Shown here piece by piece: positions 15,183-24,168 of a stretch of 64,000 nucleotides of DNA. Below the pieces are notes generated by a model that was given only the letters and a program-made list of their open reading frames with translations, was not told the DNA's origin and did not search any database. The position numbers and the translations under genes were made by a program. This DNA is from Sulfopaludibacter sp963835555. GTDB lineage: Bacteria > Acidobacteriota > Terriglobia > Bryobacterales > Bryobacteraceae. The DNA lies in NCBI GenBank assembly GCA_963835555.1, contig CAWIGC010000010.1:124001-188000 (forward strand). Reading direction: 5' to 3'. Every line of letters starts with the position of its first letter. The stretch's first letter is position 1.

Positions 15183-17603
15183 ATGCTCGCGGACTTGCGT
15201 TATGCCTTTCGGACCCTGACCCAATCGGCGCGCTTCTCGGTGGCCGCGCTGGTGGCGCTGGCTCTGGGGATCGGCGCCAACAGCGCCATGTTCAGCGTGG
15301 TATACGGAGTGCTGCTGCGGCCTCTGCCCTTTCCGCAGCCGGACCGGCTGGTATTCGTACAGGAAGCCAGCCTGCGCCATGATGGCACCAGCCCCACGTC
15401 GCCGGCAACGTTGCGCGATTGGCGCGAACAACAGCACGTTTTCGAATCCATGGCGGCGGCCGAAGTGTGGGGCGCTTCGCTGACCGGCAGCGGCAGGCCG
15501 GAAGAAATCCCGGGCCTGCGCGTTTCGCCCTCGCTGCTTTCGATGCTGCGGGTCTCGCCGGCTCTGGGCCGCGGATTCCAGGACGACGACGAACAAACGG
15601 TGGTGTTGAGTCACACGCTGTGGGAGCGGCGGTTTGGCGGAGACGCGGCGGCAATCGGGCGAGACGCGATCCTGAACGGGGCGAGCTATCGGGTGATTGG
15701 AGTGATGCCCGCGGGCTTTCGCTTTCCCCCGTTCTGGGCGGAGAAAGCGGAGTTATGGACGCCTCTGAAATTCGCGCCGGACCGCGCGAACGACCGCGGC
15801 AGCCGTTCTTTGCGAGTCTTCGCGCGCCTGCGCGATGGAGTGAGCCTGGGCGAGGCGCGGGCGGAGATGAGCACCATCGCCGGCCGGCTGCAGCACGCCT
15901 ACCCGGAATCCTACGGCGCCGATTCCGGGGCGCGTGTGCTGCCGCTGGCGGAGGTCACTGTGGCGAGAGTGAAGCCGGCGCTGCTGGTGTTGCTGGCGGC
16001 GGTGACGTTTCTGCTGCTCATCGCCTGTGCCAATGTGGCGAATCTGCTGCTGGCGCGCGCCAGCGGCCGGCAAAAAGAGATGGCTCTCCGCCTGGCGCTG
16101 GGCGCGCCCCGCTGGCGGCTGGTGCGCCAGTTGCTGGCGGAGAGTCTGACCCTCTCGGCCGCGGGCGGCGCGCTGGGCTTGATACTGGCCTGGGCGACGG
16201 TGCACGCGCTCGCGGCGGCGATTCCCGAAGCCAGCCGCTTCACGCTGCCGCGCTACCAGGAACTGGGCATCGGCGCGGTGGTGATCCTGTTTACTTTCGG
16301 AGTCTGCGCAGCCACCGGAGTGCTGTTCGGCCTGGCGCCGGCGCTGCAGTTTTCGCGCCTGGACCTGCAGAGCACGCTGCGGGAGGGCGGGCGCGGAACC
16401 TCGCACCATGCGCGGACCAGGCTGCGCAGCCTGCTGGCGGTGGGGGAAATCGCTATCTCCCTGATGCTGCTGGCGGGCGCTGGCCTGATGATGCGCAGCC
16501 TGGCCCGGCTGGGCGCGGTGGATGCCGGGTTCGACCCTCACCGGGTGCTGACCCTGCGGGTGGTGCTCTCCGGTCCCGCCTATGCCCGCCCGGAGGCGCG
16601 CCATCGTTTCTACCGTCAGATGGTGGACCGCATAGCGGCGGTTCCCGGAGTGGAAGCGGCCGCCGGCATCAATCATCTGCCGCTCGCGGGAGACCTGTGG
16701 ACATTCTCGTTCACAGTGGAAGGGCGGCCCGCTCCCGCCCCGGCGGACGTTCCCGGCGCGGCGTTCCGGGTGGCCATGCCGGGCTACTTTCAAACCATGG
16801 GCGTCCCGTTGCTGGGCGGCCGCGACGTCAGCGAGCGCGATGATTCGGCCGCGCCCCCGGTGGTAGCGATCAACCGCACCATGGCGCAGCGCTTCTGGCC
16901 GGGCGAGGACGCGGTGGGCAAGCGCATCCGGTTGGGCGGACCGAACTCGAAATCCCCGTGGATTACGGTGGTGGGCGTAGTCAAGGACGTCGAGCAGGCG
17001 GAATGGGGCGCCGCGGCCGGCAACGAATTCTACTTTCCGTACCGGCAGAACCCGGAAGACTTTCAGAAGTACATGACGGTGGTGGCGCGATCCGCGGGGG
17101 ATCCGGCGGCGATGGCGGCCACGGTCGAAAAGGAGATATGGTCGCTGGACCGGGAGGCTTTGGTGACGGATGTGGCCACCATGCAGCAGGTGGTAGAACG
17201 TGCCGTGTGGCAGCCGCGATCGTCCACCCGGCTGTTCGCGGCATTCGCGGCGCTGGCGCTGGTACTGGCGGCGATCGGCATTTACGGCGTGATCTCGTAT
17301 GGCGTGAGCCAGCGGCGCCAGGAGATTGGGATTCGTATGGCGCTGGGCGCGCGTCCCGCGGATGTGCTGCGGGCGGTACTGGGAGAAGGCGCCGTGCTGG
17401 CCGCCGCGGGAACGGCCCTGGGGCTGGCGGGGACGCTGGCAATGACGCGATACCTGGCGTCGCTGCTGTACGAAGTGAGCGCTACCGACCCGGCCGTGCT
17501 GGCCGCCTCCGCGGGAATTCTGGCCGCTATCGCCATGGCCGCGGCGTTGCTGCCGGCGCGGCGCGCCACGCACGTGGACCCGATGATCGCGCTGCGAGAG
17601 TAG
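15183..17603 (+). CDS. ADOP-type ABC permease (MacB/FtsX duplicated orphan permease)
   Basis: The 806-residue protein has two copies of an FtsX-like permease with a MacB periplasmic domain in each half, the acidobacterial duplicated orphan permease pattern (TIGR03434). It starts 'LRYAFRTLTQSARFSVAAL' and 'ALGIGANSAMFSVVYGVLLRPLPFP'; each half ends in the motif 'RQKEMALRLALGAPR' or 'RRQEIGIRMALGARP'. No ATPase gene is adjacent, which is usual for this family. It probably works with a separately encoded ATPase in transport or stress-related membrane functions; substrates are unknown. It starts 38 bases after the M28 gene, so co-transcription is possible. Confidence 0.93.
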   Translation: MLADLRYAFRTLTQSARFSVAALVALALGIGANSAMFSVVYGVLLRPLPFPQPDRLVFVQEASLRHDGTSPTSPATLRDWREQQHVFESMAAAEVWGASLTGSGRPEEIPGLRVSPSLLSMLRVSPALGRGFQDDDEQTVVLSHTLWERRFGGDAAAIGRDAILNGASYRVIGVMPAGFRFPPFWAEKAELWTPLKFAPDRANDRGSRSLRVFARLRDGVSLGEARAEMSTIAGRLQHAYPESYGADSGARVLPLAEVTVARVKPALLVLLAAVTFLLLIACANVANLLLARASGRQKEMALRLALGAPRWRLVRQLLAESLTLSAAGGALGLILAWATVHALAAAIPEASRFTLPRYQELGIGAVVILFTFGVCAATGVLFGLAPALQFSRLDLQSTLREGGRGTSHHARTRLRSLLAVGEIAISLMLLAGAGLMMRSLARLGAVDAGFDPHRVLTLRVVLSGPAYARPEARHRFYRQMVDRIAAVPGVEAAAGINHLPLAGDLWTFSFTVEGRPAPAPADVPGAAFRVAMPGYFQTMGVPLLGGRDVSERDDSAAPPVVAINRTMAQRFWPGEDAVGKRIRLGGPNSKSPWITVVGVVKDVEQAEWGAAAGNEFYFPYRQNPEDFQKYMTVVARSAGDPAAMAATVEKEIWSLDREALVTDVATMQQVVERAVWQPRSSTRLFAAFAALALVLAAIGIYGVISYGVSQRRQEIGIRMALGARPADVLRAVLGEGAVLAAAGTALGLAGTLAMTRYLASLLYEVSATDPAVLAASAGILAAIAMAAALLPARRATHVDPMIALRE

Positions 17604-17613
17604 AGATGCGATC

Positions 17614-17662
17614 CTCCTCACCGCGGGGGCACGGGGAACACGCAGGAAGCAGGAAGAAAATC
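17614..17662. repeat. Degenerate relative of hairpin repeat R
   Basis: Between two convergent genes, CTCACCGCGGGGGCACGGGG, then AACACGCAGG and GAAGAAAATCGAGG follow the same order as the left half of repeat R (TTCACCACGAAGCCACGGAG, GACACG, GAGAAAATC), with many substitutions and no right half. Common origin is only suggested. Confidence 0.35.
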
Positions 17663-17682
17663 GAGGGAAAGGCGCAGCCCGG

Positions 17683-18534
17683 TCAGATCATCGCCAGCGG
17701 CACATCCCGGGCGGGAGCCGGAAAGGCTCTGTCGATCGCCGCGATATCGTCCGCCGGCAGGTCCCATCCAGTCGCGCCGGCGTTGTCGCGCGTGTGCCCG
17801 GGATTGCCCGCCTTGGGAATCGTGAAGGTCTGGGGCAGGCGTGTGAGGAAGTTGAGAATCACCTGGCGCACGGTGCGGCCATTGCGCTGAGCGACTTCCG
17901 CCAGCACCCGTCCGCCCGCCGATTCCGGCTGCGGGAACGCGCGCCGCCCGAACGGCGTGTACCCCACCACGGCGATCTGCTGCGACTGGCAATAGGGGAT
18001 CAGTTGGCGTTCGATGCCGCGCTCCTTCAGGTGATACAAGACCTGGTTGGCCGCCAGCCGGTGATGCCGCAGCGCGGCCTGTGCCGCCCGCACCTGCGGC
18101 ACATCGAAATTGCTCACGCCGGTGAAGCGAATGCGCCCGTCGTCGATCAGTTTTTCCATGGCGCGCATGGTCTCGCCGATGGGAAAGCTGCTCTCCCAAT
18201 GCAGCAGGTACAGGTCCAGATGGGCGGTACCCAGGCGCTGCAAGCTGCTGTCGCACGCGCGCAGCACGCCCTCGTAACTGGCGTTGCCCGGCAGCACTTT
18301 GCTCACCAGGAACACCTGATCGCGCCGTCCCGCAATGGCCTGGCCGGTGAGTTCCTCGGCCCGCCCGCCGCCATACATCTCCGCGGTATCGATGTGCGTG
18401 AGCCCCAGATCCAGACCGGTGCGCAGAGCCTCCACCGCGCGCAATTCGCCCGCCGGCGCGCCATCGATCTCCCAAGTGCCCTGGCCGATCACCGGCACGT
18501 CCACGCCGGAAAATCCGAATGGCCGTCGTGTCAC
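17683..18534 (-). CDS. Aldo/keto reductase
   Basis: This ~283-residue protein is a TIM-barrel NADPH-dependent reductase. The catalytic tetrad is visible as Asp and Tyr in 'LTHIDTAEMYGGG', Lys in 'FLVSKVLPGN' and His in 'LYLLHWESSFP'; the cofactor pocket is 'GVSNFDVPQV' and 'TIPKAGNPGHTRDN'. The frame extends to 18594, but a GTG at 18534 (VTRRPFGFSG) fits the family N-terminus better; neither has a well-spaced ribosome site. The substrate is unknown. It is divergent from the large Ig-repeat protein. Confidence 0.9.
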   Translation of the reverse strand: MTRRPFGFSGVDVPVIGQGTWEIDGAPAGELRAVEALRTGLDLGLTHIDTAEMYGGGRAEELTGQAIAGRRDQVFLVSKVLPGNASYEGVLRACDSSLQRLGTAHLDLYLLHWESSFPIGETMRAMEKLIDDGRIRFTGVSNFDVPQVRAAQAALRHHRLAANQVLYHLKERGIERQLIPYCQSQQIAVVGYTPFGRRAFPQPESAGGRVLAEVAQRNGRTVRQVILNFLTRLPQTFTIPKAGNPGHTRDNAGATGWDLPADDIAAIDRAFPAPARDVPLAMI

Positions 18535-18600
18535 TCCCTCATTATGCCAAGCGCACGGAAAAACTTGAGAGAAATTGCCGTCTTGCGCCACCAATCACAT

Positions 18601-21600
18601 ATGTCACGGTTTTGGCTGTGGCTGGTGTTGGGTGCGGGGCCGGCGTGCGCTGCTTTGCAGCCGACCGCCACGACTCTCACTCTGGACAGCGGCACTCCCG
18701 TCTACGGAGCGACTTTGAAGTTTCGCGCCAAGGTGAACGCGCAGCTTGGCAGCATCACCTTCACCGTGGATGGCGTTTCGCAGAACCCGATCCCCATCGA
18801 CATCAACAGCGGCGCTACCCTGGGGATCGCGACGTTGTTACCAGGGAGTCATACCATCGGAGCGAGTTTCGCCGCCGGCACTCTGTATCAACCCTCGGCG
18901 GCCACACCGCTGACCGTCACCGTGGCCAAGGCTCCCACCGTGATCGGGATGGACGCCGCCGGGCCTGCCCTGCTCGGCCAGCCCCTGGTGATCACGGCGA
19001 CCGTCGCCCTCTCCGGAGGCGCGGGCGGGGCGGTCAACAGCGGCACGGTTGGCTTTGCGCCCGCGCCGGAGTGCGGAGCGGTGCCCGTGAAGTACGGCAT
19101 CGCCAGGTGCACCGTCACGTTCAACGCCACCGGCACGGTCTTCGTGTATGCCAGCTTCAGCGGAGACGAGAACACCACATCCAGTATGGGCAGCATGTCC
19201 CTCACGGTCAGCAAAGGGGTGCCGCACGTTTACCTGACCACCACGCCGACCTCTCCGATCTGGGGATCGCCGGCGGGTGTCATTGCATCGGTGGTGGGTA
19301 TGGCGAACTTAGCCGCGCCAACCGGTTCGGTCACCTTCACCGCCGGTGGTAAGACCGTATCCACGCAGCCGCTGGGCGCCGACGGGCGCGCCGCGCTTTC
19401 AGCCAACTGGGACGTGGGCTCGTTCGCCATCACGGCAGTCTACAGCGGCGACGCCAATTACCAGCCCTCGCCGCCGGTCCTCGCCACACTGAATGTCGGC
19501 AAAGTGTCAACCTTTCTGACTGTCTCCTCGGATCTTGCGCAGATCGGCCAGCCGGTGACGCTGCGCGCATCGGTGGTGCTCGCAGCGGGAACCGGACCCA
19601 TCACCGGGACCATCGACTTTGCGCTCGGAGGCAAGCCTGTGACCGGCTGCACCGGCATTCCGGTGACGGGCGGGCTCGCCACCTGCCAGACCAGCGCCGC
19701 GCAACTCGGCTCGCTCACCTTGAGCGCCAGTTTCAGCGGTGACGCCAACACCAAGCCCAGCACCGCCAATGGCGCCATCGCCGTCGGTAAAGCCGTACCG
19801 GGAATCTATCTGGCGCAGACGCCCGCTGCGCCGGTCTACGGCCAGACGGTCACGGTGAATTGCCTGCTGATGGGCGCCACCGGCCTGCCCATGCCCACAG
19901 GAAATATTGTTTATTCGAGCGGGGGCAAGACCCTGGCGACGCAGCCGGTGGGAGCCGACGGGCGCGCGTCGTTTACTTCCACGCTGCCCGTTGGTTCGTC
20001 CACGATAACCGCCGCTTATGCCGGCGATGACAGCTATCAAAGCCCGCAGCCGGCCAGCCTTACGGTCGCAGTGGGCAAAGCGCCGGCTACACTCGTGGTC
20101 TCTTCCGACCCCGCGCAGGTCGGCCAGCCTGTGATCCTGCGGGCTTCGGTCGCGCTGTCCCTTGGCTCCGGGCCCATTACCGGTACGGTGGATTTCACGA
20201 TCGGCGGGAAGGCCGTTCCCGGATGTACCGGAGTGCCGCTTATCAACGCGGCGGCATCCTGCCCGGCGAGCTTCACGCAGCTTGGCAGTATCACCCTGGC
20301 AGGCAGCTTTAGCGGCGATGCCAATACCCTGCCCGCGACCGCATCGGCCGCAACCACGGTCGGCAAAGCGCTACCCGGCATCTATCTGGCACAAGCGCCG
20401 GCAGCGCCGGTGTTCGGTCAGCCGGTGGTGCTGGATTGTCTGTTGTTGGGCGCGACCGGGCTGCCCGTTCCCTCGGGTATCGTGAGCTTTTCGGATGGCG
20501 CCAGGTTCCTCGGGAGCCAGACAATCGGAGTGGACGGCCATGCGCCGGTGACCGCCACACTGGCGCCGGGAGCTCACAACATTACCGCGTCCTACAATGG
20601 CGACACGAATTATCTGACCGCCTCCCCCACTCCGCTGCTGGTGGTTGTCGCGCAGGCGGCCACCGCCACCACCCTTACCGCCGTGACCGGTGGCCCGCTC
20701 ACGGCGGTGGTGACGGTGACCGCGCCCGGCGCCGGGTCGCCCACCGGCTCTGTGCAGTTCCGCAACGGCACAAATCTTATCGGCACGGTACCGCTGGCCG
20801 CGACGGCGTCCGGCTTCAGCGCGGTGCTCGGCACGTCGAATGCGACGGGCAGCATCACCGCGTCTTACCTGGGCGACGCCAACTTCGCGGCCAGCATTTC
20901 CAGTGCGGTGACGGTGAACGCCACTCAGTCGATTGTCACCGTGACCAGCGATCGCAATCCATCCAGCGCCGGCCAGCCGGTCACCTTCACCACGGTAGTT
21001 TCCATCTCGCCGCAGGGCGTCGGCGGAACGCCCACGGGCTCGGTTTCGCTCACTTCCGACGGCGCCGATTTGGGCTCCGCGGCGCTGGTGAACGGCCAGG
21101 CGGCGATCCACGCTACGCTCGGCGCCGGCACCCACGCCATCGCCGCCCGCTACTCCGGCGACCCGTCGTATCCCGCGGGCAGTGGAACGTATACCCAAAC
21201 GGTCAACCCCGCGGTGGCCGGACTGACTCTCTCGAGCAGTTCGCCCGTATCGGTGGTGGGCCAGCCCGTGACCCTGACGGTGGTGCTGGAATCGCAATCC
21301 GGAAGCGTGCAATTCACCGAGGGCGGCACATCTCTCGGTTCCGCTCCGGTGACGGCCGGCGCCGCCAGCCTGACGGTCACGCTGCCGGCCGGAGTGCATA
21401 CCATCACGGCATCGTGGGCGGGCGACGCCACCTATGCGGCCGGGTCGGTGCAACTGGTTCAGACCGTCACGAAGGCGGTTACCGCAGTCACCCTGACGCT
21501 CTCCGGCGGAGGGCTGCTGGCCACGCTTGGCGTCAGTGCGCCGGGCGCGGGAACGCCGGGCGGCAGTGTGCGCTTCCTCGATGCGGCCAACTCGCAGCTT

Positions 21601-22350
21601 CTGACCACGGTGGCGCTGTCGGGCCTGACGGCCTCGGCTCCCCTGCCTTCCGCCGCCGATGCCGTAGTCGCGATCTATACCGGTGATGCCAACTTTTTCG
21701 GCGCGACCTCGGCCACACTCCACCTGCTGGCCGTCACCAACTCCGCGTCGTACGTTTCCAGCGGCGTGGCACCGGATGAAATCGTGACGCTATTCGGGCC
21801 GAACCTGGCCGGCTCCACCAAGGTGACGGCGTTGGACAGCTCCGGCCAGAACTTGAATGCGCCCCTGTTTTACGTTTCGCCCACGCAGGCCAGCATCCTG
21901 ATTCCGGCCGGGCTCGCTCCCGGGCCCGCCACCGTGAGCATTTTCACGCCGTCGCGCCGGCTGTCGGCGCCGGTGAATATCGGAACCGTCGCGCCCGGGC
22001 TGTTCACCGCGGATGGCACCGGCCAGGGTGCGCCCGCCGCTCAAGTGATCACCCTCAGGCCGGACGGCACGGCGAGCGAGCCGGTACTGGCTACGGCGCC
22101 GATCGATCTGCGTGCCGGCGCGGTGTACCTGGTCCTTTATGGCACCGGACTCCGCCACTCCGCGGCGCTGCCGGTGTGCACCGTCGGAGGAATTCCCGCG
22201 GGGGTGCTCTATGCGGGTGCGCAAGGCGCTATGGCGGGGCTCGACCAGGTGAACATTCTGATTCCGGCCACGGTGAAATCGGGCACTGCGACGTTGAACC
22301 TGACCGTGGATGGCAACCCGGCCAATCCGGTCACCCTGACGATTCGCTGA
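18601..22350 (+). CDS. Large secreted Ig-repeat protein with TIGR03437 C-terminal domain
   Basis: This 1249-residue protein starts at ATG 18601 with a signal peptide (MSRFWLWLVLGAGPACA). It contains about eleven Ig-like domains, each ending with a variant of the strand YxGDxxY (for example 'AVYSGDANYQPS', 'ASYNGDTNYLTA', 'AIYTGDANFFGA'). Domains three to six form an A-B-A-B pair with a period near 580 bases ('PGIYLAQTPAAPVYGQ' / 'GPITGTIDFALGGK' versions), so a two-domain module was recently duplicated. The last ~230 residues ('VTNSASYVSSGVAPDEIVT', 'GTGLRHSAALPVCTVGG') match the Solibacter C-terminal domain TIGR03437. It is probably a surface adhesin or matrix protein. It has no sortase signal. 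Confidence 0.9.
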   Translation: MSRFWLWLVLGAGPACAALQPTATTLTLDSGTPVYGATLKFRAKVNAQLGSITFTVDGVSQNPIPIDINSGATLGIATLLPGSHTIGASFAAGTLYQPSAATPLTVTVAKAPTVIGMDAAGPALLGQPLVITATVALSGGAGGAVNSGTVGFAPAPECGAVPVKYGIARCTVTFNATGTVFVYASFSGDENTTSSMGSMSLTVSKGVPHVYLTTTPTSPIWGSPAGVIASVVGMANLAAPTGSVTFTAGGKTVSTQPLGADGRAALSANWDVGSFAITAVYSGDANYQPSPPVLATLNVGKVSTFLTVSSDLAQIGQPVTLRASVVLAAGTGPITGTIDFALGGKPVTGCTGIPVTGGLATCQTSAAQLGSLTLSASFSGDANTKPSTANGAIAVGKAVPGIYLAQTPAAPVYGQTVTVNCLLMGATGLPMPTGNIVYSSGGKTLATQPVGADGRASFTSTLPVGSSTITAAYAGDDSYQSPQPASLTVAVGKAPATLVVSSDPAQVGQPVILRASVALSLGSGPITGTVDFTIGGKAVPGCTGVPLINAAASCPASFTQLGSITLAGSFSGDANTLPATASAATTVGKALPGIYLAQAPAAPVFGQPVVLDCLLLGATGLPVPSGIVSFSDGARFLGSQTIGVDGHAPVTATLAPGAHNITASYNGDTNYLTASPTPLLVVVAQAATATTLTAVTGGPLTAVVTVTAPGAGSPTGSVQFRNGTNLIGTVPLAATASGFSAVLGTSNATGSITASYLGDANFAASISSAVTVNATQSIVTVTSDRNPSSAGQPVTFTTVVSISPQGVGGTPTGSVSLTSDGADLGSAALVNGQAAIHATLGAGTHAIAARYSGDPSYPAGSGTYTQTVNPAVAGLTLSSSSPVSVVGQPVTLTVVLESQSGSVQFTEGGTSLGSAPVTAGAASLTVTLPAGVHTITASWAGDATYAAGSVQLVQTVTKAVTAVTLTLSGGGLLATLGVSAPGAGTPGGSVRFLDAANSQLLTTVALSGLTASAPLPSAADAVVAIYTGDANFFGATSATLHLLAVTNSASYVSSGVAPDEIVTLFGPNLAGSTKVTALDSSGQNLNAPLFYVSPTQASILIPAGLAPGPATVSIFTPSRRLSAPVNIGTVAPGLFTADGTGQGAPAAQVITLRPDGTASEPVLATAPIDLRAGAVYLVLYGTGLRHSAALPVCTVGGIPAGVLYAGAQGAMAGLDQVNILIPATVKSGTATLNLTVDGNPANPVTLTIR

Positions 22351-22382
22351 ATTCCGCCGGATGGCATACAATAGCCCGTGAC

Positions 22383-23402
22383 ATGAACAGGCGAGGTTTC
22401 CTGACTGCCGCGGCCGCACTCGCGCCGGCCGCCCTGGGGCAGACGCAGCGCGACTGGAGCGGCAAAGAGCCCATCCGCTATTCGGATCCGGACATCCTCC
22501 CGCTCGACAGGCGATTCGACAAATACAAGATCAACAACACCCATATCGAACGCGTCTGGACCGGCGCGCTGTGGGCCGAAGGTCCCGCCTGGAGCGGCCA
22601 GGGGCGCTACCTGGTATGGAGCGACATCCCCAACAACCGGCAGATGCGCTGGATGGAAGAAGACGGGCACGTCAGCACCTTTCGCGCGTCCGATTACAGC
22701 AACGGCAACACCTTCGATTACGAAGGCCGCCAGGTCTGCTGCCAGCATGCCCTGCGCCGGGTGTGCCGGTTCGAGCCGGATGGCACCGTCACCACCATCG
22801 CCGACAAGTTTAATGGCAAGCCGCTCAATTCACCCAACGATGTGGTGGTGCATCCCGACGGCGCCATCTGGTTCACCGACCCGCCCTACGGCATCCTGGG
22901 CAATTATGAGGGTTTCCAGGCGAAGCAGGAGTTGAAGGAGGCCGTCTACCGTGTCGATCCCAAGACCGCCAAAATCGACAAAGTCACCGATGAATTGGAC
23001 AAGCCCAACGGCATTTGCTTCTCCCCCGACTATAAAAAGGTGTACATCTGCGACACCGGCGCTCCCCAGGATATCCAGGTGTTCGACCTCGCCGATGGCA
23101 AGACGCTCCGCAACAAACGCCAGTTCACGAATATGAATATTCCCGGCCTGGGCAACGGCATGGCTGACGGCATACGCGCGGACATAGACGGTAACATTTG
23201 GGCTGGCGCCGGGTGGGTAGGCGCGGGCTACGACGGGGTCCACATCTTCTCGCCCGAAGGCCACCGCATTGGCCAGATCCGGCTGCCCGAGAGCTGCGCC
23301 AATCTCTGTTTCGGAGGCAGCAAGCGCAATCGCGTGTTCATGGCCGCCAGCCAGTCGGTGTACGCCGTGTACGTGGGTACGCGCGGCGCGCACATCGCCT
23401 AG
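22383..23402 (+). CDS. SMP-30/gluconolactonase family lactonase, Tat-type signal
   Basis: The 339-residue protein starts at ATG 22383; the signal 'MNRRGFLTAAAALAPAALG' has a twin Arg and a hydrophobic stretch, so Tat export is likely. The six-bladed propeller family is clear: 'WAEGPAWSGQGRYLVWSDI', 'LNSPNDVVVHPDGAIWFTDP', 'LDKPNGICFSPDYKKVYICDTG' and 'GMADGIRADIDGNIWAGAGW', where Glu, Asn and Asp residues bind the metal and the lactone. The likely activity is hydrolysis of sugar lactones such as gluconolactone in the periplasm, after an aldose dehydrogenase. It starts 32 bases after the Ig-repeat gene. Confidence 0.92.
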   Translation: MNRRGFLTAAAALAPAALGQTQRDWSGKEPIRYSDPDILPLDRRFDKYKINNTHIERVWTGALWAEGPAWSGQGRYLVWSDIPNNRQMRWMEEDGHVSTFRASDYSNGNTFDYEGRQVCCQHALRRVCRFEPDGTVTTIADKFNGKPLNSPNDVVVHPDGAIWFTDPPYGILGNYEGFQAKQELKEAVYRVDPKTAKIDKVTDELDKPNGICFSPDYKKVYICDTGAPQDIQVFDLADGKTLRNKRQFTNMNIPGLGNGMADGIRADIDGNIWAGAGWVGAGYDGVHIFSPEGHRIGQIRLPESCANLCFGGSKRNRVFMAASQSVYAVYVGTRGAHIA

Positions 23403-23542
23403 AATCCGCAGATTCAGCGACTTGGTCGCCAGCATCGCTTCGCCGAACTAACGCAATTTCTCTCTCACCTGCTCCGCTAGCCGTCCTTGGAGGGCGGCAA
23501 CCAAGGGCGAGCTACGTATTCTTGCCAAAATAGCACTAATAA

Positions 23543-23575
23543 ATACTTGACAAGTATACACGCATATTTTATGAT
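23543..23575 (+). promoter_or_regulatory. Consensus sigma-70 promoter with overlapping palindrome
   Basis: TTGACA (23547-23552) and TATGAT (23570-23575) are separated by 17 bases, a near-perfect vegetative promoter. The -35 box is embedded in ATACTTG-A-CAAGTAT (23543-23557), a perfect 7-1-7 inverted repeat. A repressor bound there would block the promoter, and the gene it drives is hsp20, so heat-shock control by repression is the natural reading. Confidence 0.7.
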
Positions 23576-23634
23576 TAGACACAGATGAGGCCAAAGGCCC
23601 CTCAACAGATCTAGCAAAAAGGAGCTTAAAAAAC

Positions 23635-24057
23635 ATGTCACTGAGCCATTTCGATCCCTTGACCAATCTCCGGGTTTTCGAGGATGCCTTCACCCGCTTC
23701 CTCAATGAGCCCCAAACCAACCGGCCCTGGTCCCCGGCGGTCGATATCTATGAGACCGAGAACGAGCTGGTGCTGAAAGCCGACCTGCCCGATATCGAAC
23801 AGAAAGACATTGATGTCCGCGTCGAAAATCAGACGCTCACCATCGCCGGCCAGCGCAAATTCGAGAAGCAGGAAGCAGGCAAAGGGTTCCATCGCATCGA
23901 GCGCAGCTACGGCAATTTCGTGCGCAGCTTCGCCGTCCCGAACTCCTTCAATACAGAACAGATAGCGGCGCAATACAAGAACGGCGTGCTGACCGTTACG
24001 TTACCCAAAAAAGAAGCCGCCAAGCCGCGTCAGATCAAAGTCGAAGTCAACGCCTAA
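23635..24057 (+). CDS. Hsp20 small heat-shock protein
   Basis: The 140-residue protein is an alpha-crystallin chaperone that holds unfolding proteins. The domain runs over residues ~40-135: 'WSPAVDIYETENELVLKADLPDIEQKDIDV', then 'IAGQRKF', 'GFHRIERSYGNFVRSFAVP' and 'AAQYKNGVLTVTLPKKE', ending in the IxV-like tail 'QIKVEVNA'. A good ribosome site (AAGGAGC) precedes the ATG by about ten bases. The consensus promoter with a palindrome lies 60 bases upstream. It is followed by clpB, so the two probably form one heat-shock unit. Confidence 0.95.
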   Translation: MSLSHFDPLTNLRVFEDAFTRFLNEPQTNRPWSPAVDIYETENELVLKADLPDIEQKDIDVRVENQTLTIAGQRKFEKQEAGKGFHRIERSYGNFVRSFAVPNSFNTEQIAAQYKNGVLTVTLPKKEAAKPRQIKVEVNA

Positions 24058-24108
24058 TGCATCGAATAAGATAGAAGTGCGGAAGGCACTGAAGCTGCAA
24101 GGAAAAAA

Positions 24109-24140
24109 GGGCAGGCCGGACCCGCGAGGGTGGCCTGCCC
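24109..24140 (+). terminator. Strong hairpin between hsp20 and clpB
   Basis: GGGCAGGCC (24109-24117) pairs perfectly with GGCCTGCCC (24132-24140) around a 14-base loop. There is no T run after it, so it may be a processing or partial-attenuation site that raises hsp20 over clpB, not a full terminator. Confidence 0.55.
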
Positions 24141-24168
24141 ATTTGGTATTGGAAAATAAGGTAAATCC

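Noticed and set aside
15183..17603. MacB complete transporter with fused ATPase
   Set aside because: There is no Walker A motif; it is a duplicated permease only.
15753..17621. Minus-strand open frame of 622 codons opposite the ADOP permease
   Set aside because: Its composition (very rich in Arg, Gln and His) is that of a high-GC shadow frame, and the permease on the other strand is certain.
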